From contig VGTO01000013.1 of the NCBI GenBank assembly GCA_016874655.1, positions 1 to 33,734 of the forward strand: a stretch of DNA of 33,734 bases. The letters run 5' to 3'. This document shows positions 23,955 through 32,752 of this stretch, piece by piece; the stretch's first letter is position 1; each line of letters begins with the position of its first letter. Below the pieces are notes generated by a model. That model was not told the origin of the DNA and did not search any database. It worked only from the letters and a program-made list of their open reading frames with translations. A program made the position numbers and the translations under genes. The DNA comes from Bacillota bacterium. GTDB lineage: Bacteria; Bacillota; Dethiobacteria; DTU022.

Positions 23955-26336
23955 ATGGCTTTAAGAAAAACCGATGCCGGCGAATATCAGCGTATTGCAG
24001 AAATTCGGGCTGAGCTGTTTAAAGAGCGCTATTCAATCTGTCTTGAACGCCCGGATCTGTTAAATCGCTACTGGCGCTCCGGTTCAGAGCGGGGCAAGCA
24101 CCCCTACCTGAGAAGAGCCGAAGCGCTGGCCTACATCTATAGCAACCGGCAGCCACGCATCTACCGCAACGAGCTGCTTGTTGGCAATATATCTTCGAAG
24201 CGGATTGCCGCCAACTACTACCCGGAAGGCGGCTCAATTAACATTCTTGAAGATCTCTTTTGTCTGGAAAGCCGTCCGGTCCTGCCGCTCTACCTGGAAC
24301 GGTCAGAGAAAAGGAAGCTACTGGCCCTGGCCCTGCGTAACTTCCCGCGCAGTGTAGCCACCCGTGCCCTTGCTAAGCCAGGCTGGATCGGGTACTTTAT
24401 TGATTTTTTCAGGGCTAAACGCTACTACATCACCGAAGAAGCAGGAATTTCCCACCTGGTTCCGGGCCACGAAGGGGTTATTAATAATGGCCTGCGTCAT
24501 AGCAGGGAGCTGGCGATTAACAAGCTGAAGGCTGGCAACCTGAACAGTGACAGCGAAGCATTCTATAAAGGGGTTTGTATCGTTATTGACGGTATTTGTG
24601 AGATGGCCGCCAACCTGGCGGCCGAGGCTGAGCACCAGGCCGCCGAGACACAGGTTAGTCCTGAACGCCGCCTGGAACTGCTGGAAATCGCAGAAAGCTG
24701 CCGGTGGGTGCCTTTTGAGCCGGCCCGCAGCTTCAGGGAAGGGTTACAGGCAGCCTGGCTGATCCACCTGGCCTTAAACCTCGAGGATTTTGAGCAGGGC
24801 ATCTCCTTTGGACGCCTTGACCAGTTCCTCTACCCCCTCTATTTAAAAGATCTGCAAAGCGGTAAGCTTACAGAAGAAAGCGCCCGCGAACTGCTCGCCT
24901 GCCTTTGCCTGAAATGCGGTGAAACCATCCCGCTTTACTCAAGACGCATCAACCGCTTTTTCGGCGGAAATGCAGTCGGGCAGGGCATAACCGTCGGCGG
25001 AGTTGATTTTGCCGGTAGCGATGTCACCAATGATCTGTCGCGTCTGGTCTTAGAGGCTTACAGCCTGGTGATGACCAGGGAGCCAAGCCTGCATGCCAGA
25101 ATCCATGACCGCTCACCCGAATGGTTCCTGGATAGCTGTGCAGCACTGATCCAGGCCGGCAGCGGAAGACCGGCTCTCTTTGGCGACGAAGCGATCACCA
25201 AGGCCCTTGAACATGCCGGGTTTACTAAAGAGCATGCCCGCGATTATGCAGTAATTGGTTGCGTCGAGATGGGCAGCCAGGGTCGCACCTATAACTCCTC
25301 TGATGCCGCTTTATTTAATATTCCGCTCTGCCTGGAGCTGGCCTTAAACCGGGGGCGCCGTTTTAGGAGTGGCAGCCGGCTTGGCGCTTCAACACCCCCT
25401 CCGGGCGAGATAGAATCATTTGATCAGCTGATCGAAGCCTTTAGGCTGCAGGTGGAAAATGCCGTAAGCGATCTGGTCAAAGTAATTAACGAGCTGGAGC
25501 AAGCATACCGGCAGATCAGGCCATCACCTCTAAATTCGATCCTCACTGAAGGCTGCCTGGAACAGGGGCAGGATGTCACCTGGGGCGGAGCTCTGTACGA
25601 CTTTACTTCGATCCAGGGGGTGGGACTGGCCGATGCCGGGGAGTCTCTTTATGTGCTGAAAAAGCTGATCTTTGAAAATAAGGAGTTCACTTTAGAAGAG
25701 TTTGTCACCATTCTAAAAAATAATTTTAAGAACCATGAGCAGCTGCAGACCAGGCTGCAAAACCGTCTGCCCCGCTTTGGCAACGATAACCCGGAAGTTG
25801 ATGCTGCAGTTCAGACAGCAGCCGATATCTTTACGGAAGCAATCACCAGGCAGCATAACTCCCGCGGGGGGAAATATATCGCCGGCTTCTATTCCATGAC
25901 CTGTCACCACGGTTTCGGCTCTGTAACCGGAGCACTGCCCAACGGCAGGAAGGCCGGCTTCAGGCTCTCCAACGGCTTGTCACCGGCAGACGGAGCGGAC
26001 CGCAAGGGACCAACCGCCCTGCTGAACTCGGCCGCTCAGCTTGACAACAGTAAGTGGGCAAACTGCTACGCCCTTAACCTGAAGTTTGAAAAAAGCATGG
26101 TTAGCGGGCCCAAAGGGCGCGAGACCTTTAAGGATTTGATCAGGGGCTATTTCAAACAGGGCGGCATGGAACTGCAGATTAACGTCCAGGACACAAATAT
26201 CCTGCGCCTGGCTAAAGAAAATCCTGCCGCCTACCCGGGGCTGATGGTCCGTGTCTCCGGCTATTGTTCGTACTTCTGCGATCTTTCGCCGGAGGTACAG
26301 GACGAAATTATTGAGCGCACCGCCTTCGGCAAGTAA
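23955..26336 (+). CDS. Glycyl radical enzyme of unknown substrate (GCVE active site)
   Basis: This 793-residue protein has the full glycyl radical enzyme layout. The thiyl-radical cysteine Cys436 and general base Glu438 lie in VIGCVEMGSQGR. The glycyl radical loop near the C-terminus is RVSGYCSYF, with Gly769. The Cys-x-Glu pair excludes classical pyruvate formate-lyase (adjacent Cys-Cys) and groups it with eliminases and lyases such as choline, diol, hydroxyproline and sulfonate lyases. Unusually, cysteines sit 2 and 6 residues after the radical Gly. ATG 23955 has a G-rich run (23941-23946) upstream. No radical SAM activase lies in the window, although most such enzymes have one adjacent. 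The enzyme should be oxygen-sensitive and cytoplasmic. Confidence 0.87.
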   Translation: MALRKTDAGEYQRIAEIRAELFKERYSICLERPDLLNRYWRSGSERGKHPYLRRAEALAYIYSNRQPRIYRNELLVGNISSKRIAANYYPEGGSINILEDLFCLESRPVLPLYLERSEKRKLLALALRNFPRSVATRALAKPGWIGYFIDFFRAKRYYITEEAGISHLVPGHEGVINNGLRHSRELAINKLKAGNLNSDSEAFYKGVCIVIDGICEMAANLAAEAEHQAAETQVSPERRLELLEIAESCRWVPFEPARSFREGLQAAWLIHLALNLEDFEQGISFGRLDQFLYPLYLKDLQSGKLTEESARELLACLCLKCGETIPLYSRRINRFFGGNAVGQGITVGGVDFAGSDVTNDLSRLVLEAYSLVMTREPSLHARIHDRSPEWFLDSCAALIQAGSGRPALFGDEAITKALEHAGFTKEHARDYAVIGCVEMGSQGRTYNSSDAALFNIPLCLELALNRGRRFRSGSRLGASTPPPGEIESFDQLIEAFRLQVENAVSDLVKVINELEQAYRQIRPSPLNSILTEGCLEQGQDVTWGGALYDFTSIQGVGLADAGESLYVLKKLIFENKEFTLEEFVTILKNNFKNHEQLQTRLQNRLPRFGNDNPEVDAAVQTAADIFTEAITRQHNSRGGKYIAGFYSMTCHHGFGSVTGALPNGRKAGFRLSNGLSPADGADRKGPTALLNSAAQLDNSKWANCYALNLKFEKSMVSGPKGRETFKDLIRGYFKQGGMELQINVQDTNILRLAKENPAAYPGLMVRVSGYCSYFCDLSPEVQDEIIERTAFGK

Positions 26337-26385
26337 TAAATGAATAGCAGAATAACAAACAGAGGGTCCGGGGGTTGAAAGTAGA

Positions 26386-26940
26386 TTGCGTGTCATTGCC
26401 GGCAGTGCCAGGGGCACTAAGTTAAAAGCGCCAAAAGGGCTTTCCGTAAGGCCGACAGCCGATCGGGTTAAAGAAGCCCTTTTTAATATTATCAATGCCC
26501 GTGTTATCGATTGTGTCTTTATCGATCTTTTTGCCGGCAGCGGGGCAGTGGGTATCGAAGCGCTAAGCCGCGGGGCGAAAAACGCAGTTTTTGTTGATCA
26601 CAACAGGGTTAATATCGCTTTAATCAAGGACAACCTGGAGAAAACCAGGCTGGCGGAAAGAGCCAGATTGCTCTGTAGTGATGCCGGTAAAGCAATCGAT
26701 AGTCTTGCTGCTGAAAATTTTAAAGCGGATCTGTTTTTTATCGATCCACCTTATGATCTTGCTAATGTAGAGCTGCTGGTCAGCCGGATATTCGCCAAAG
26801 ATCTGGTTAGTCCCACAGGCCTGGTAGTCGTTGAGCACTCTGCAAAAAACCTGATCTGGGCTGAATCGTTTCCCGGCTACCGCCAGAAAAAATACGGCGA
26901 CACCAGCCTGACCTTTATAACCCCACTTGGAAGCAACTAA
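26386..26940 (+). CDS. rsmD: RsmD, 16S rRNA (guanine966-N2)-methyltransferase
   Basis: This 184-residue Rossmann-fold methyltransferase starts MRVIAGSARG. It has the N-terminal RPTADRVKEALFNI block, the SAM-binding motif DLFAGSGAVGIEALSRGA and the catalytic DPPY (FFIDPPYDL). These match RsmD, which methylates G966 of 16S rRNA in assembled 30S subunits. It initiates at TTG 26386 behind a G-rich site. It follows the glycyl radical enzyme by 49 nt and converges on hisC with a 12-nt gap. The frequent partner coaD is not next to it. Confidence 0.9.
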   Translation: MRVIAGSARGTKLKAPKGLSVRPTADRVKEALFNIINARVIDCVFIDLFAGSGAVGIEALSRGAKNAVFVDHNRVNIALIKDNLEKTRLAERARLLCSDAGKAIDSLAAENFKADLFFIDPPYDLANVELLVSRIFAKDLVSPTGLVVVEHSAKNLIWAESFPGYRQKKYGDTSLTFITPLGSN

Positions 26941-26952
26941 ATCTAGTTCGCT

Positions 26953-28059
26953 TTATTTAAGGTCAGCCAGAACTTCTTTCAGGGCGGCCAGGAATCTTTC
27001 GTTTTGTTCTGCGGTGCCGTAAGTTACCCTGATAAAGGTAGGGTAGCCAAAGATATCGCCGGTGCGCACGATTACCCCTTTCAGGAGCAGCGTCTGGAAG
27101 GCCTGGCGGGAATCAACTCCCAAATCAACAAAACAGAAGTTAGCCTGATCAGGCACCGGTTTTAAACCTAAGGCACTTAGTCCTGCAGAAAACATTTTTC
27201 TTCCCTGTTCCACCAGAGCAACACTATGCTCAAGATGAGCAGTGTCGGAAAGGGCAGCCAGGGCAGCCTTCTGGGCCATGGCGTTAACATTAAAGGGCTC
27301 ACGGACCCGGTTAAGACCGGCAATCAAGGCAGATGAAGCGATGCCGTAACCGATCCGTAATCCGGCCAGCCCAAAAATCTTAGAAAAAGTGCGCAGGGCA
27401 ATCACGGGAAACCCCTTATCGATTAAATTCAACCCATCTGGGTGACCGGGATCGGTAACATATTCAATGTATGCCTGGTCCAGCACAACAAGTACTTTAT
27501 CAGGCAGCTTACCCAGAAATTTTTCAAATTCGGCACCTTGAATATGGCTGCCGGTTGGGTTATTGGGGCTGCAGATAAAAATAATCCTGGTTTGATTATT
27601 AATCGCTGCCAGTATCGCATCAAAATCGTAGGCAAATTCTGAGCCAACAAGCGGCACCAGGCGCGGCACGCCACCCATTAAGCGCATGGCAAAATCGTAC
27701 TCAGAAAAGCTTGGTGCAACCATTACCGCTTCGTCGCCGGGATTGATCAGAGCCAGGGTCAGAAAGCTTAATATTTCATCAGAACCGTTGCCGAAAAGCA
27801 GTTGATCCGGTTTGATTTTAAGCTTTGCGGCCAGGGCCTCTTTTAAGTAGTAGCAGTTACCATCGGGGTAAATATGCATCTTGGCGGCATTTTCCTGCAT
27901 CGCTTTTACCGCCAGCGGTGAAGGCCCTAGCGCGTTTTCATTAGAAGCCAACTTGATTACATCACTTAAACCAAGCTCCCTCTCCACCTCTTCCACCGGT
28001 TTACCTGGTACATAAGGTTTAATGAGGTCAAGGCAGGAGCGCATTTCGGGAAAGGACAT
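26953..28059 (-). CDS. hisC: Histidinol-phosphate aminotransferase
   Basis: This 368-residue class I/II aminotransferase has HisC features: KLASNENALGPSP near residue 36-48, YPDGNCYYLKEALA, NGSDEI, SPNNPTG, and the PLP lysine Lys227 in RTFSKIFGLAGLRIGYG. It converts imidazole-acetol phosphate and glutamate to histidinol phosphate. The frame is open for another 48 codons, but ATG 28059 with GGAGGTG upstream gives the family N-terminus. A promoter (28093-28120) lies within the divergent region shared with the T-box transcript. Other his genes here are hisH and hisF, on the opposite strand. Confidence 0.88.
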   Translation of the reverse strand: MSFPEMRSCLDLIKPYVPGKPVEEVERELGLSDVIKLASNENALGPSPLAVKAMQENAAKMHIYPDGNCYYLKEALAAKLKIKPDQLLFGNGSDEILSFLTLALINPGDEAVMVAPSFSEYDFAMRLMGGVPRLVPLVGSEFAYDFDAILAAINNQTRIIFICSPNNPTGSHIQGAEFEKFLGKLPDKVLVVLDQAYIEYVTDPGHPDGLNLIDKGFPVIALRTFSKIFGLAGLRIGYGIASSALIAGLNRVREPFNVNAMAQKAALAALSDTAHLEHSVALVEQGRKMFSAGLSALGLKPVPDQANFCFVDLGVDSRQAFQTLLLKGVIVRTGDIFGYPTFIRVTYGTAEQNERFLAALKEVLADLK

Positions 28060-28092
28060 CAACCACACCTCCGTCTTTAAAAAGGTTATTTT

Positions 28093-28120
28093 ATTATAAC
28101 TGATCAGCAGCACCTGGCAA
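28093..28120 (-). promoter_or_regulatory. sigma-A promoter of hisC
   Basis: On the minus strand, TTGCCA (28120-28115), a 16-nt spacer and TATAAT (28098-28093) lie about 35 nt upstream of the hisC start. Confidence 0.55.
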
Positions 28121-28159
28121 AGGAATAGCGGATAAATTATTATTTTTGCGCCCCTTCGC

Positions 28160-28188
28160 TTGCATTCTATAGAGCGGTCTGCTATAAT
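28160..28188 (+). promoter_or_regulatory. sigma-A promoter of the T-box/aminotransferase-hisHF-pdxST transcript
   Basis: TTGCAT (28160-28165), a 17-nt spacer and TATAAT (28183-28188) place the transcription start near 28195, at the 5' end of the T-box leader. Confidence 0.7.
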
Positions 28189-28194
28189 GCGACA

Positions 28195-28456
28195 ATAAGT
28201 CAATAGCTAAAGGCTTTGAAGGGGAATAAACTTAAAACCCATCAGGCAAGAGAGGGGCTTCACCGGCTGAAAGAGCCCCACCGGGTAAAGATATAAGCCG
28301 CCCTGGAGCTGCTGCACCGAACGAAATACACCTTCATCATAAGTGCAGCCGGTTTTAAAAAATCGTTAACGAGTTCAAGAGGCCCCAACAGGGGCAATTG
28401 GAGTGGTACCGCGGGATGTAAGCCCGTCTCTGTTATGAGGCGGGTTTAATTTTTAT
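28195..28456 (+). promoter_or_regulatory. T-box riboswitch leader, probably tRNA-Tyr responsive
   Basis: The hallmark T-box sequence AATTGGAGTGGTACCGCG lies at 28396-28413, followed by an intrinsic terminator. Upstream are a Stem I arm (GGCTT at 28212-28216 with AAGCC at 28295-28299; GGGGCT with AGCCCC at the distal end), a GCTGCAC/GTGCAGC hairpin, and a Stem III-like GCCCC-AACA-GGGGC. In the 3' side of the likely specifier loop, TAT (28292-28294) precedes a purine and the lower helix. The UGGU of the T-box would pair with an A73 discriminator, which fits tRNA-Tyr and excludes His (C73) and Asp (G73). The T-box call is firm; the tyrosine assignment is inference. Confidence 0.9.
28421..28456 (+). 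terminator. T-box regulated terminator
   Basis: AGCCCGTCTC (28421-28430) pairs with GAGGCGGGTT (28437-28446) around TGTTAT, followed by TTTAATTTTTAT. Its 5' arm competes with the T-box antiterminator immediately upstream. Confidence 0.88.
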
Positions 28457-28509
28457 CCAAAACAGGAGCTTCAGAAAAATAGAGCAGTCAGTACAGGGAG
28501 GCAATCAGG

Positions 28510-29754
28510 GTGAACATTAATTGGCAGGATTTTTTTGCGCGCAGGACAGAACGAGTTACAGGATCACAAATCAGGCAGTTTTTTGCTCTCACCGAAAGAC
28601 CGGAGGTAATCTCCTTTGCCGGCGGTTTTCCCGATAACGAGTTTTTTCCCCGCGAAGATCTGGCCAGGACAATGGCTTCACTGGTTAAAGAAGATGCCCG
28701 CCAGGCCCTGCAGTACGGTCCGACCGAAGGGATTTACGAACTACGGGTTTTTCTCTCCGGCAAGATGCGCCAGGCCGGCGCCCGCTGTGAAATTGGAAAC
28801 CTGATCATTACCAACGGCTCGCAGCAGGGAATTGACCTGCTAAGCCGGGTGCTGGTCAACCCCGGAGATCCGGTGCTAGTTGAAGAACCGGCTTATATCG
28901 GGGGCATGGGGGCGATCAAGAGCTACGGCGGTGTAACTAACGGAATCGAAATGGACGAAGAAGGCCCGCGGCCTGAATCGATGGTTAAGACCTTGGAAAA
29001 ACTGATTGCCAGAGGGCTTAAGCCAAAATTCTTTTATACAGTGCCAAATTTTCAAAACCCGACCGGGACAACAACCAGCCTTGAGCGCCGGATTAAAATC
29101 TTAGAAATTGCCTCCCGTTACGATCTGCTGGTAGTGGAGGACGACCCTTACGGAGAGCTGGCTTACGATGGCACTGTCCCCCCGAGTTACTACACCCTCG
29201 ATCGCGAACAGCGGGTAGTGTTCTTAGGTTCCTACTCAAAAGTACTGATACCCGGGATCCGCATCGGCTGGATGGCTGGGGCCGAAACGCTATTGGAAAA
29301 AGTAATTTTGATCAAGCAGACCACAGACCTCTGTTCCAGTTCAATTGGCCAGCGGCTGGCCTACCGCCTTTCACATGACGGCTACGTAAACCGGCACATT
29401 GAGCGGCTTTGCGATCTTTACCGGCAGAAAAGAAACGGCATGCTTGAGGCCATGCAGCAATATTTTCCGCCCTCGGTTAAATTCAGCAGGCCCGGCGGCG
29501 GTTTTTTTACCTGGGTCACTTTTCCCGATAATTATCCGACCAGCAGGGAGCTGCTTGAGATGGCCCTTGAACGGAAGGTTGCTTTTGTTCACGGCATAGG
29601 TTTTTATAGTAATGGTGGGGGATCACATACCGCCAGGTTTTCATTCAGCCAACCGGGGTTGGACGATATAACAACCGGAATCAGGATCTTTGGCGAAATG
29701 CTGTGGGAGATCGAAAGTGAACTTAATAAAAACCGTCCCGCGGTCAATCAGTAA
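28510..29754 (+). CDS. Class I PLP aminotransferase (aromatic/2-aminoadipate aminotransferase family)
   Basis: This 414-residue fold type I aminotransferase belongs to the LysN/AraT-like group. It has ISFAGGFPDNEFFP at 34-47, TNGSQQGIDLL, a PNFQNPTG block at 179-186, and the PLP lysine Lys244 in GSYSKVLIPGIRIGW. Members transaminate aromatic amino acids, 2-aminoadipate or branched chains. The T-box upstream points to an amino-acid biosynthetic role; with the tyrosine reading it would be aromatic amino-acid transamination. The start is GTG 28510 behind GGGAGG. It heads a five-gene run ending with pdxT, whose PLP product it would need. Confidence 0.85.
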   Translation: MNINWQDFFARRTERVTGSQIRQFFALTERPEVISFAGGFPDNEFFPREDLARTMASLVKEDARQALQYGPTEGIYELRVFLSGKMRQAGARCEIGNLIITNGSQQGIDLLSRVLVNPGDPVLVEEPAYIGGMGAIKSYGGVTNGIEMDEEGPRPESMVKTLEKLIARGLKPKFFYTVPNFQNPTGTTTSLERRIKILEIASRYDLLVVEDDPYGELAYDGTVPPSYYTLDREQRVVFLGSYSKVLIPGIRIGWMAGAETLLEKVILIKQTTDLCSSSIGQRLAYRLSHDGYVNRHIERLCDLYRQKRNGMLEAMQQYFPPSVKFSRPGGGFFTWVTFPDNYPTSRELLEMALERKVAFVHGIGFYSNGGGSHTARFSFSQPGLDDITTGIRIFGEMLWEIESELNKNRPAVNQ

Positions 29755-29782
29755 GTGGGAAGTTCTATGAAAGGATTAGACC

Positions 29783-30415
29783 ATGACCGAAATTATTATT
29801 ATTGACAGCAACAGCGCCAACTTAAGTTCTGTCTACAAAGCAGTAAAAGCCGCCGGGCTTGAAGCGAAAGTCAGCGATGACCCGAAGATAATCAGGACAG
29901 CAAGAGCGCTGATTTTTCCGGGAGTGGGATCTTTCGGTCATGCAGTGGCACAAATTAAGAATAAAGGTTTACATGAGCCGGTTTATGACGCAGTGGCCGC
30001 CGGTAAACCATTTTTAGGGATCTGCCTGGGGATGCAGCTGCTGCTCGCAGGTAGTGAAGAAGCTGGCTGCTCTGTGGAGAAAGTACCGGGCTTAAATATT
30101 ATCCCCGGTTTTTCAAAACGCTTTCCGGCTGGACTGCCTGTGCCACATGTCGGGTGGAACCTGGCCCGACCGGTCATCAAATCAGCGCTCTTCGCCGGTC
30201 TTGAAGAAGGCGCCTATTTTTACTTTACCCATTCTTTTTACGTTGTACCGGCGAATGATCAACATGCTGCAGCAAAGACTTCATATGGCCTGGACTTTGT
30301 ATCGGCAATTCAATCAAATAATCTTTTCGGGGTTCAGTTTCACCCTGAAAAGAGTGGCCCGGCAGGCTTGCGCCTGATCCGCAATTTTGGTAAGATTATA
30401 GCCGATCGACTGTAG
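29783..30415 (+). CDS. hisH: HisH, glutaminase subunit of imidazole glycerol phosphate synthase
   Basis: This 210-residue class I glutamine amidotransferase has the nucleophile Cys81 in GICLGMQLL and the His187/Glu189 pair in [10 protein letters not shown]. It opens [14 protein letters not shown] and has the IGPS-type GVGSFGHA oxyanion-side motif. It supplies ammonia to HisF. It follows the aminotransferase by 28 nt and precedes hisF by 32 nt. Length is typical. Confidence 0.92.
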   Translation: MTEIIIIDSNSANLSSVYKAVKAAGLEAKVSDDPKIIRTARALIFPGVGSFGHAVAQIKNKGLHEPVYDAVAAGKPFLGICLGMQLLLAGSEEAGCSVEKVPGLNIIPGFSKRFPAGLPVPHVGWNLARPVIKSALFAGLEEGAYFYFTHSFYVVPANDQHAAAKTSYGLDFVSAIQSNNLFGVQFHPEKSGPAGLRLIRNFGKIIADRL

Positions 30416-30447
30416 CTAATCATTGCTTTGAGCGGGAGTCTGTGTTG

Positions 30448-31263
30448 ATGCTTGCAAAACGAATTATTCCCTGTTTGGATGTGCGGGATGGCCGTGTTGT
30501 TAAAGGCACCCGCTTTGTTAATATTAGGGACGCAGGCGACCCGGTTGAACGGGCTGGTTTTTACAGCAATGAAGGTGCAGACGAACTGGTTTTTCTTGAT
30601 ATTACCGCCTCTGTAGAAAAGAGGCGGGCGATTATTGACGTGGTCAGTAAAACTGCCGATGCCGTTTTTATCCCCCTCACCGTAGGCGGAGGAATCGACT
30701 CTCCGGAGTTTATGCAGGAGCTATTGCAATCTGGTGCAGACAAAGTATCACTCAACACCGCCGCCCTTAATAACCCGCAGCTCATCAAAGCCGGAGCATC
30801 ACGCTTTGGCTGCCAGTGTATTGTGGTGGCAATCGATGCCAAACGGGCTAATGCTACCGGAAAGACAGGCGGCTCTATTAAAAACTTACACTGGGAAGTA
30901 TATAGCCACGGCGGGCGCACCCCAACCGGCAGAGATGTTATAGAATGGGTTACCGAGGCAGAACAACTGGGGGCAGGAGAAATTTTGCTGACCTCAATGG
31001 ACGCAGATGGCACCCTTGATGGATACGACCTGGAGCTGCTGGCAGCGGTAACCGGAGCAGTTAAAATTCCGGTAATCGCCTCCGGTGGTGCAGGGACCCT
31101 TGAGCACCTATACGAGGCGCTGACCACAGGAGGAGCCCATGCAGTGCTGGCAGCTTCTATACTACATTTCGGCACCTACAGCATTGAGGATATAAAAAAA
31201 TATTTATCCGCGAGAGGCTTGCCGATCAGACCGACAGGCACCGAGCGCTATATTGAACTGTGA
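30448..31263 (+). CDS. hisF: HisF, cyclase subunit of imidazole glycerol phosphate synthase
   Basis: This 271-residue (beta/alpha)8 barrel begins [20 protein letters not shown], with catalytic Asp11, and has Asp130 in [10 protein letters not shown]. The phosphate-binding loops TVGGGI and ASGGAG are visible. With HisH it converts PRFAR plus ammonia to imidazole glycerol phosphate and AICAR. It is about 15-20 residues longer than usual because of a C-terminal tail ([15 protein letters not shown]). ATG 30448 is chosen; a GTG and a TTG just upstream are alternatives around the same GGGAG site. hisA, hisI and the rest of the pathway are not in the window. Confidence 0.92.
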   Translation: MLAKRIIPCLDVRDGRVVKGTRFVNIRDAGDPVERAGFYSNEGADELVFLDITASVEKRRAIIDVVSKTADAVFIPLTVGGGIDSPEFMQELLQSGADKVSLNTAALNNPQLIKAGASRFGCQCIVVAIDAKRANATGKTGGSIKNLHWEVYSHGGRTPTGRDVIEWVTEAEQLGAGEILLTSMDADGTLDGYDLELLAAVTGAVKIPVIASGGAGTLEHLYEALTTGGAHAVLAASILHFGTYSIEDIKKYLSARGLPIRPTGTERYIEL

Positions 31264-31279
31264 GAGGAGCAGGAAGAGC

Positions 31280-32164
31280 ATGAAAGAACAGGGTACTTAC
31301 AGGGTTAAAAAAGGGATGGCCCAGATGCAAAAGGGCGGCGTAATCATGGACGTCACAACCGTGGAACAGGCCCGGATCGCTGAAAAAGCGGGCGCCGTCG
31401 CCGTAATGGCCTTAGAACGCGTACCGGCAGACATCAGGGCGGCAGGCGGTGTGGCTCGTATGGCTGATCCTGAAATAATTTTAAGAATTATGGACACCGT
31501 AACAATCCCGGTCATGGCCAAAGTGCGCATCGGCCACTTTGCCGAAGCCCAGATCTTAGAAGAACTTGGGGTCGATTACATTGATGAAAGCGAAGTTTTA
31601 ACCCCGGCCGACGAACAGTATCACATCAACAAGCATCTTTTTAAGGTGCCATTTGTCTGCGGAGCCAGAGATTTGGGCGAGGCGCTGCGGCGCATCTCGG
31701 AAGGAGCCGCGATGATTCGCACCAAGGGTGAGCCGGGAACTGGCAACGTGGTTGAGGCGGTTCGTCACATGCGTAAAGTAATGGATCAGATTCGCCAGGT
31801 CCTCGGCAAGGCAGATGATGAGCTGGTTGTGATGGCCAAAGAGATGGGCGTATCCATCGAAATGTTAAAAGAAGTGCGTGAGGCAGGCAGGTTGCCAGTC
31901 GTAAATTTTGCCGCCGGGGGTATTGCTTCTCCCGCTGATGCTTCGCTGATGATGCAACTCGGCTCTGACGGTATTTTTGTCGGCTCCGGCATCTTTAAGT
32001 CCGAAAAGCCGGAACTGGTCGCTGAAGCAATCGTTCAGGCAACCCTGCACTATGACGATCCAAAAATCCTGGCCAAGACTTCAAAGGGCTTGGGTGAAGC
32101 GATGCCCGGCTTAGAAATGTCTTCACTCACTGCAGCCGACCGGATGCAGGAGCGAGGTATATAA
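31280..32164 (+). CDS. pdxS: PdxS, PLP synthase subunit
   Basis: This 294-residue barrel has the standard PdxS length. Lys81 (VMAKVRIGH) binds the ribose 5-phosphate intermediate, Asp24 is in GGVIMDV, and the second lysine Lys149 lies in [10 protein letters not shown]. It makes pyridoxal 5'-phosphate from ribose 5-phosphate, glyceraldehyde 3-phosphate and ammonia supplied by PdxT. ATG 31280 follows a purine-rich AGGAAGAG; an in-frame upstream start would overlap hisF. The neighbouring operon genes include PLP-dependent aminotransferases. Confidence 0.95.
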   Translation: MKEQGTYRVKKGMAQMQKGGVIMDVTTVEQARIAEKAGAVAVMALERVPADIRAAGGVARMADPEIILRIMDTVTIPVMAKVRIGHFAEAQILEELGVDYIDESEVLTPADEQYHINKHLFKVPFVCGARDLGEALRRISEGAAMIRTKGEPGTGNVVEAVRHMRKVMDQIRQVLGKADDELVVMAKEMGVSIEMLKEVREAGRLPVVNFAAGGIASPADASLMMQLGSDGIFVGSGIFKSEKPELVAEAIVQATLHYDDPKILAKTSKGLGEAMPGLEMSSLTAADRMQERGI

Positions 32165-32168
32165 AGAG

Positions 32169-32747
32169 ATGAAAGTTGGTGTGCTGGCGGTCCAGGGCGC
32201 TGTCTCAGAGCATTTAAACCACCTTGGGCGGTGTGGGGTTAATGCCATTGCCGTAAAAGAAAAAGCAGCCCTGGATCAGGTCAGCGGTTTGATTATACCG
32301 GGCGGTGAAAGCACCACCATCGGTAAGTTACTTGAGACCTTCGGCCTGGCCGAATCGATCAGAGAGCGCTGCTGCGACGGCAGTCTGGCTGTATTCGGCA
32401 CCTGTGCCGGCATGGTGTTAATGGCGGATGAGGTTTCAGACGGGCTTCCCGGCCAGCCGCATCTGGGGTTAATGAAGATCAAGGTCAAGCGTAACGCTTT
32501 TGGCCGCCAACGGGAAAGTTTTGAGACCGAGCTGCAGTTTGACTTATTTGAGCCGGCCTTAACTGCTGTTTTTATCAGAGCCCCCAAAATTGAAGAAGCC
32601 GCAGCCGAAGTTGAAGTGCTGGCCCGGCTGGATGAGGGGATCGTCGCCGCCAGGCAGGGGTTGATGCTAACCACGTCTTTTCACCCTGAACTTACTGCCG
32701 ATTTAAGGGTTCACCAATACTTTATCGAAATTTGCAAAGCAGTTTAA
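32169..32747 (+). CDS. pdxT: PdxT, glutaminase subunit of PLP synthase
   Basis: This 192-residue class I glutaminase has GLIIPGGESTTIGKL at 40-54, nucleophile Cys79 in FGTCAGM, and His172/Glu174 in SFHPELTAD. It releases ammonia from glutamine for PdxS. It starts 4 nt after the pdxS stop. Its stop lies 5 nt from the guaA stop on the opposite strand, with no hairpin between. Confidence 0.95.
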   Translation: MKVGVLAVQGAVSEHLNHLGRCGVNAIAVKEKAALDQVSGLIIPGGESTTIGKLLETFGLAESIRERCCDGSLAVFGTCAGMVLMADEVSDGLPGQPHLGLMKIKVKRNAFGRQRESFETELQFDLFEPALTAVFIRAPKIEEAAAEVEVLARLDEGIVAARQGLMLTTSFHPELTADLRVHQYFIEICKAV

Positions 32748-32752
32748 CGTAG

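Noticed and set aside
23955-26336. Pyruvate formate-lyase (pflB)
   Set aside because: The active site is Cys-Val-Glu rather than the adjacent Cys-Cys of PFL.
28060-28203. N-terminal extension of hisC by 48 codons
   Set aside because: The region contains the hisC promoter and ribosome site, and the family N-terminus starts at 28059.
30561-31175. 204-codon minus-strand open frame opposite hisF
   Set aside because: It is low-complexity (Ser/Ala/Pro-rich), as expected for the shadow of a conserved gene, with no start signals.
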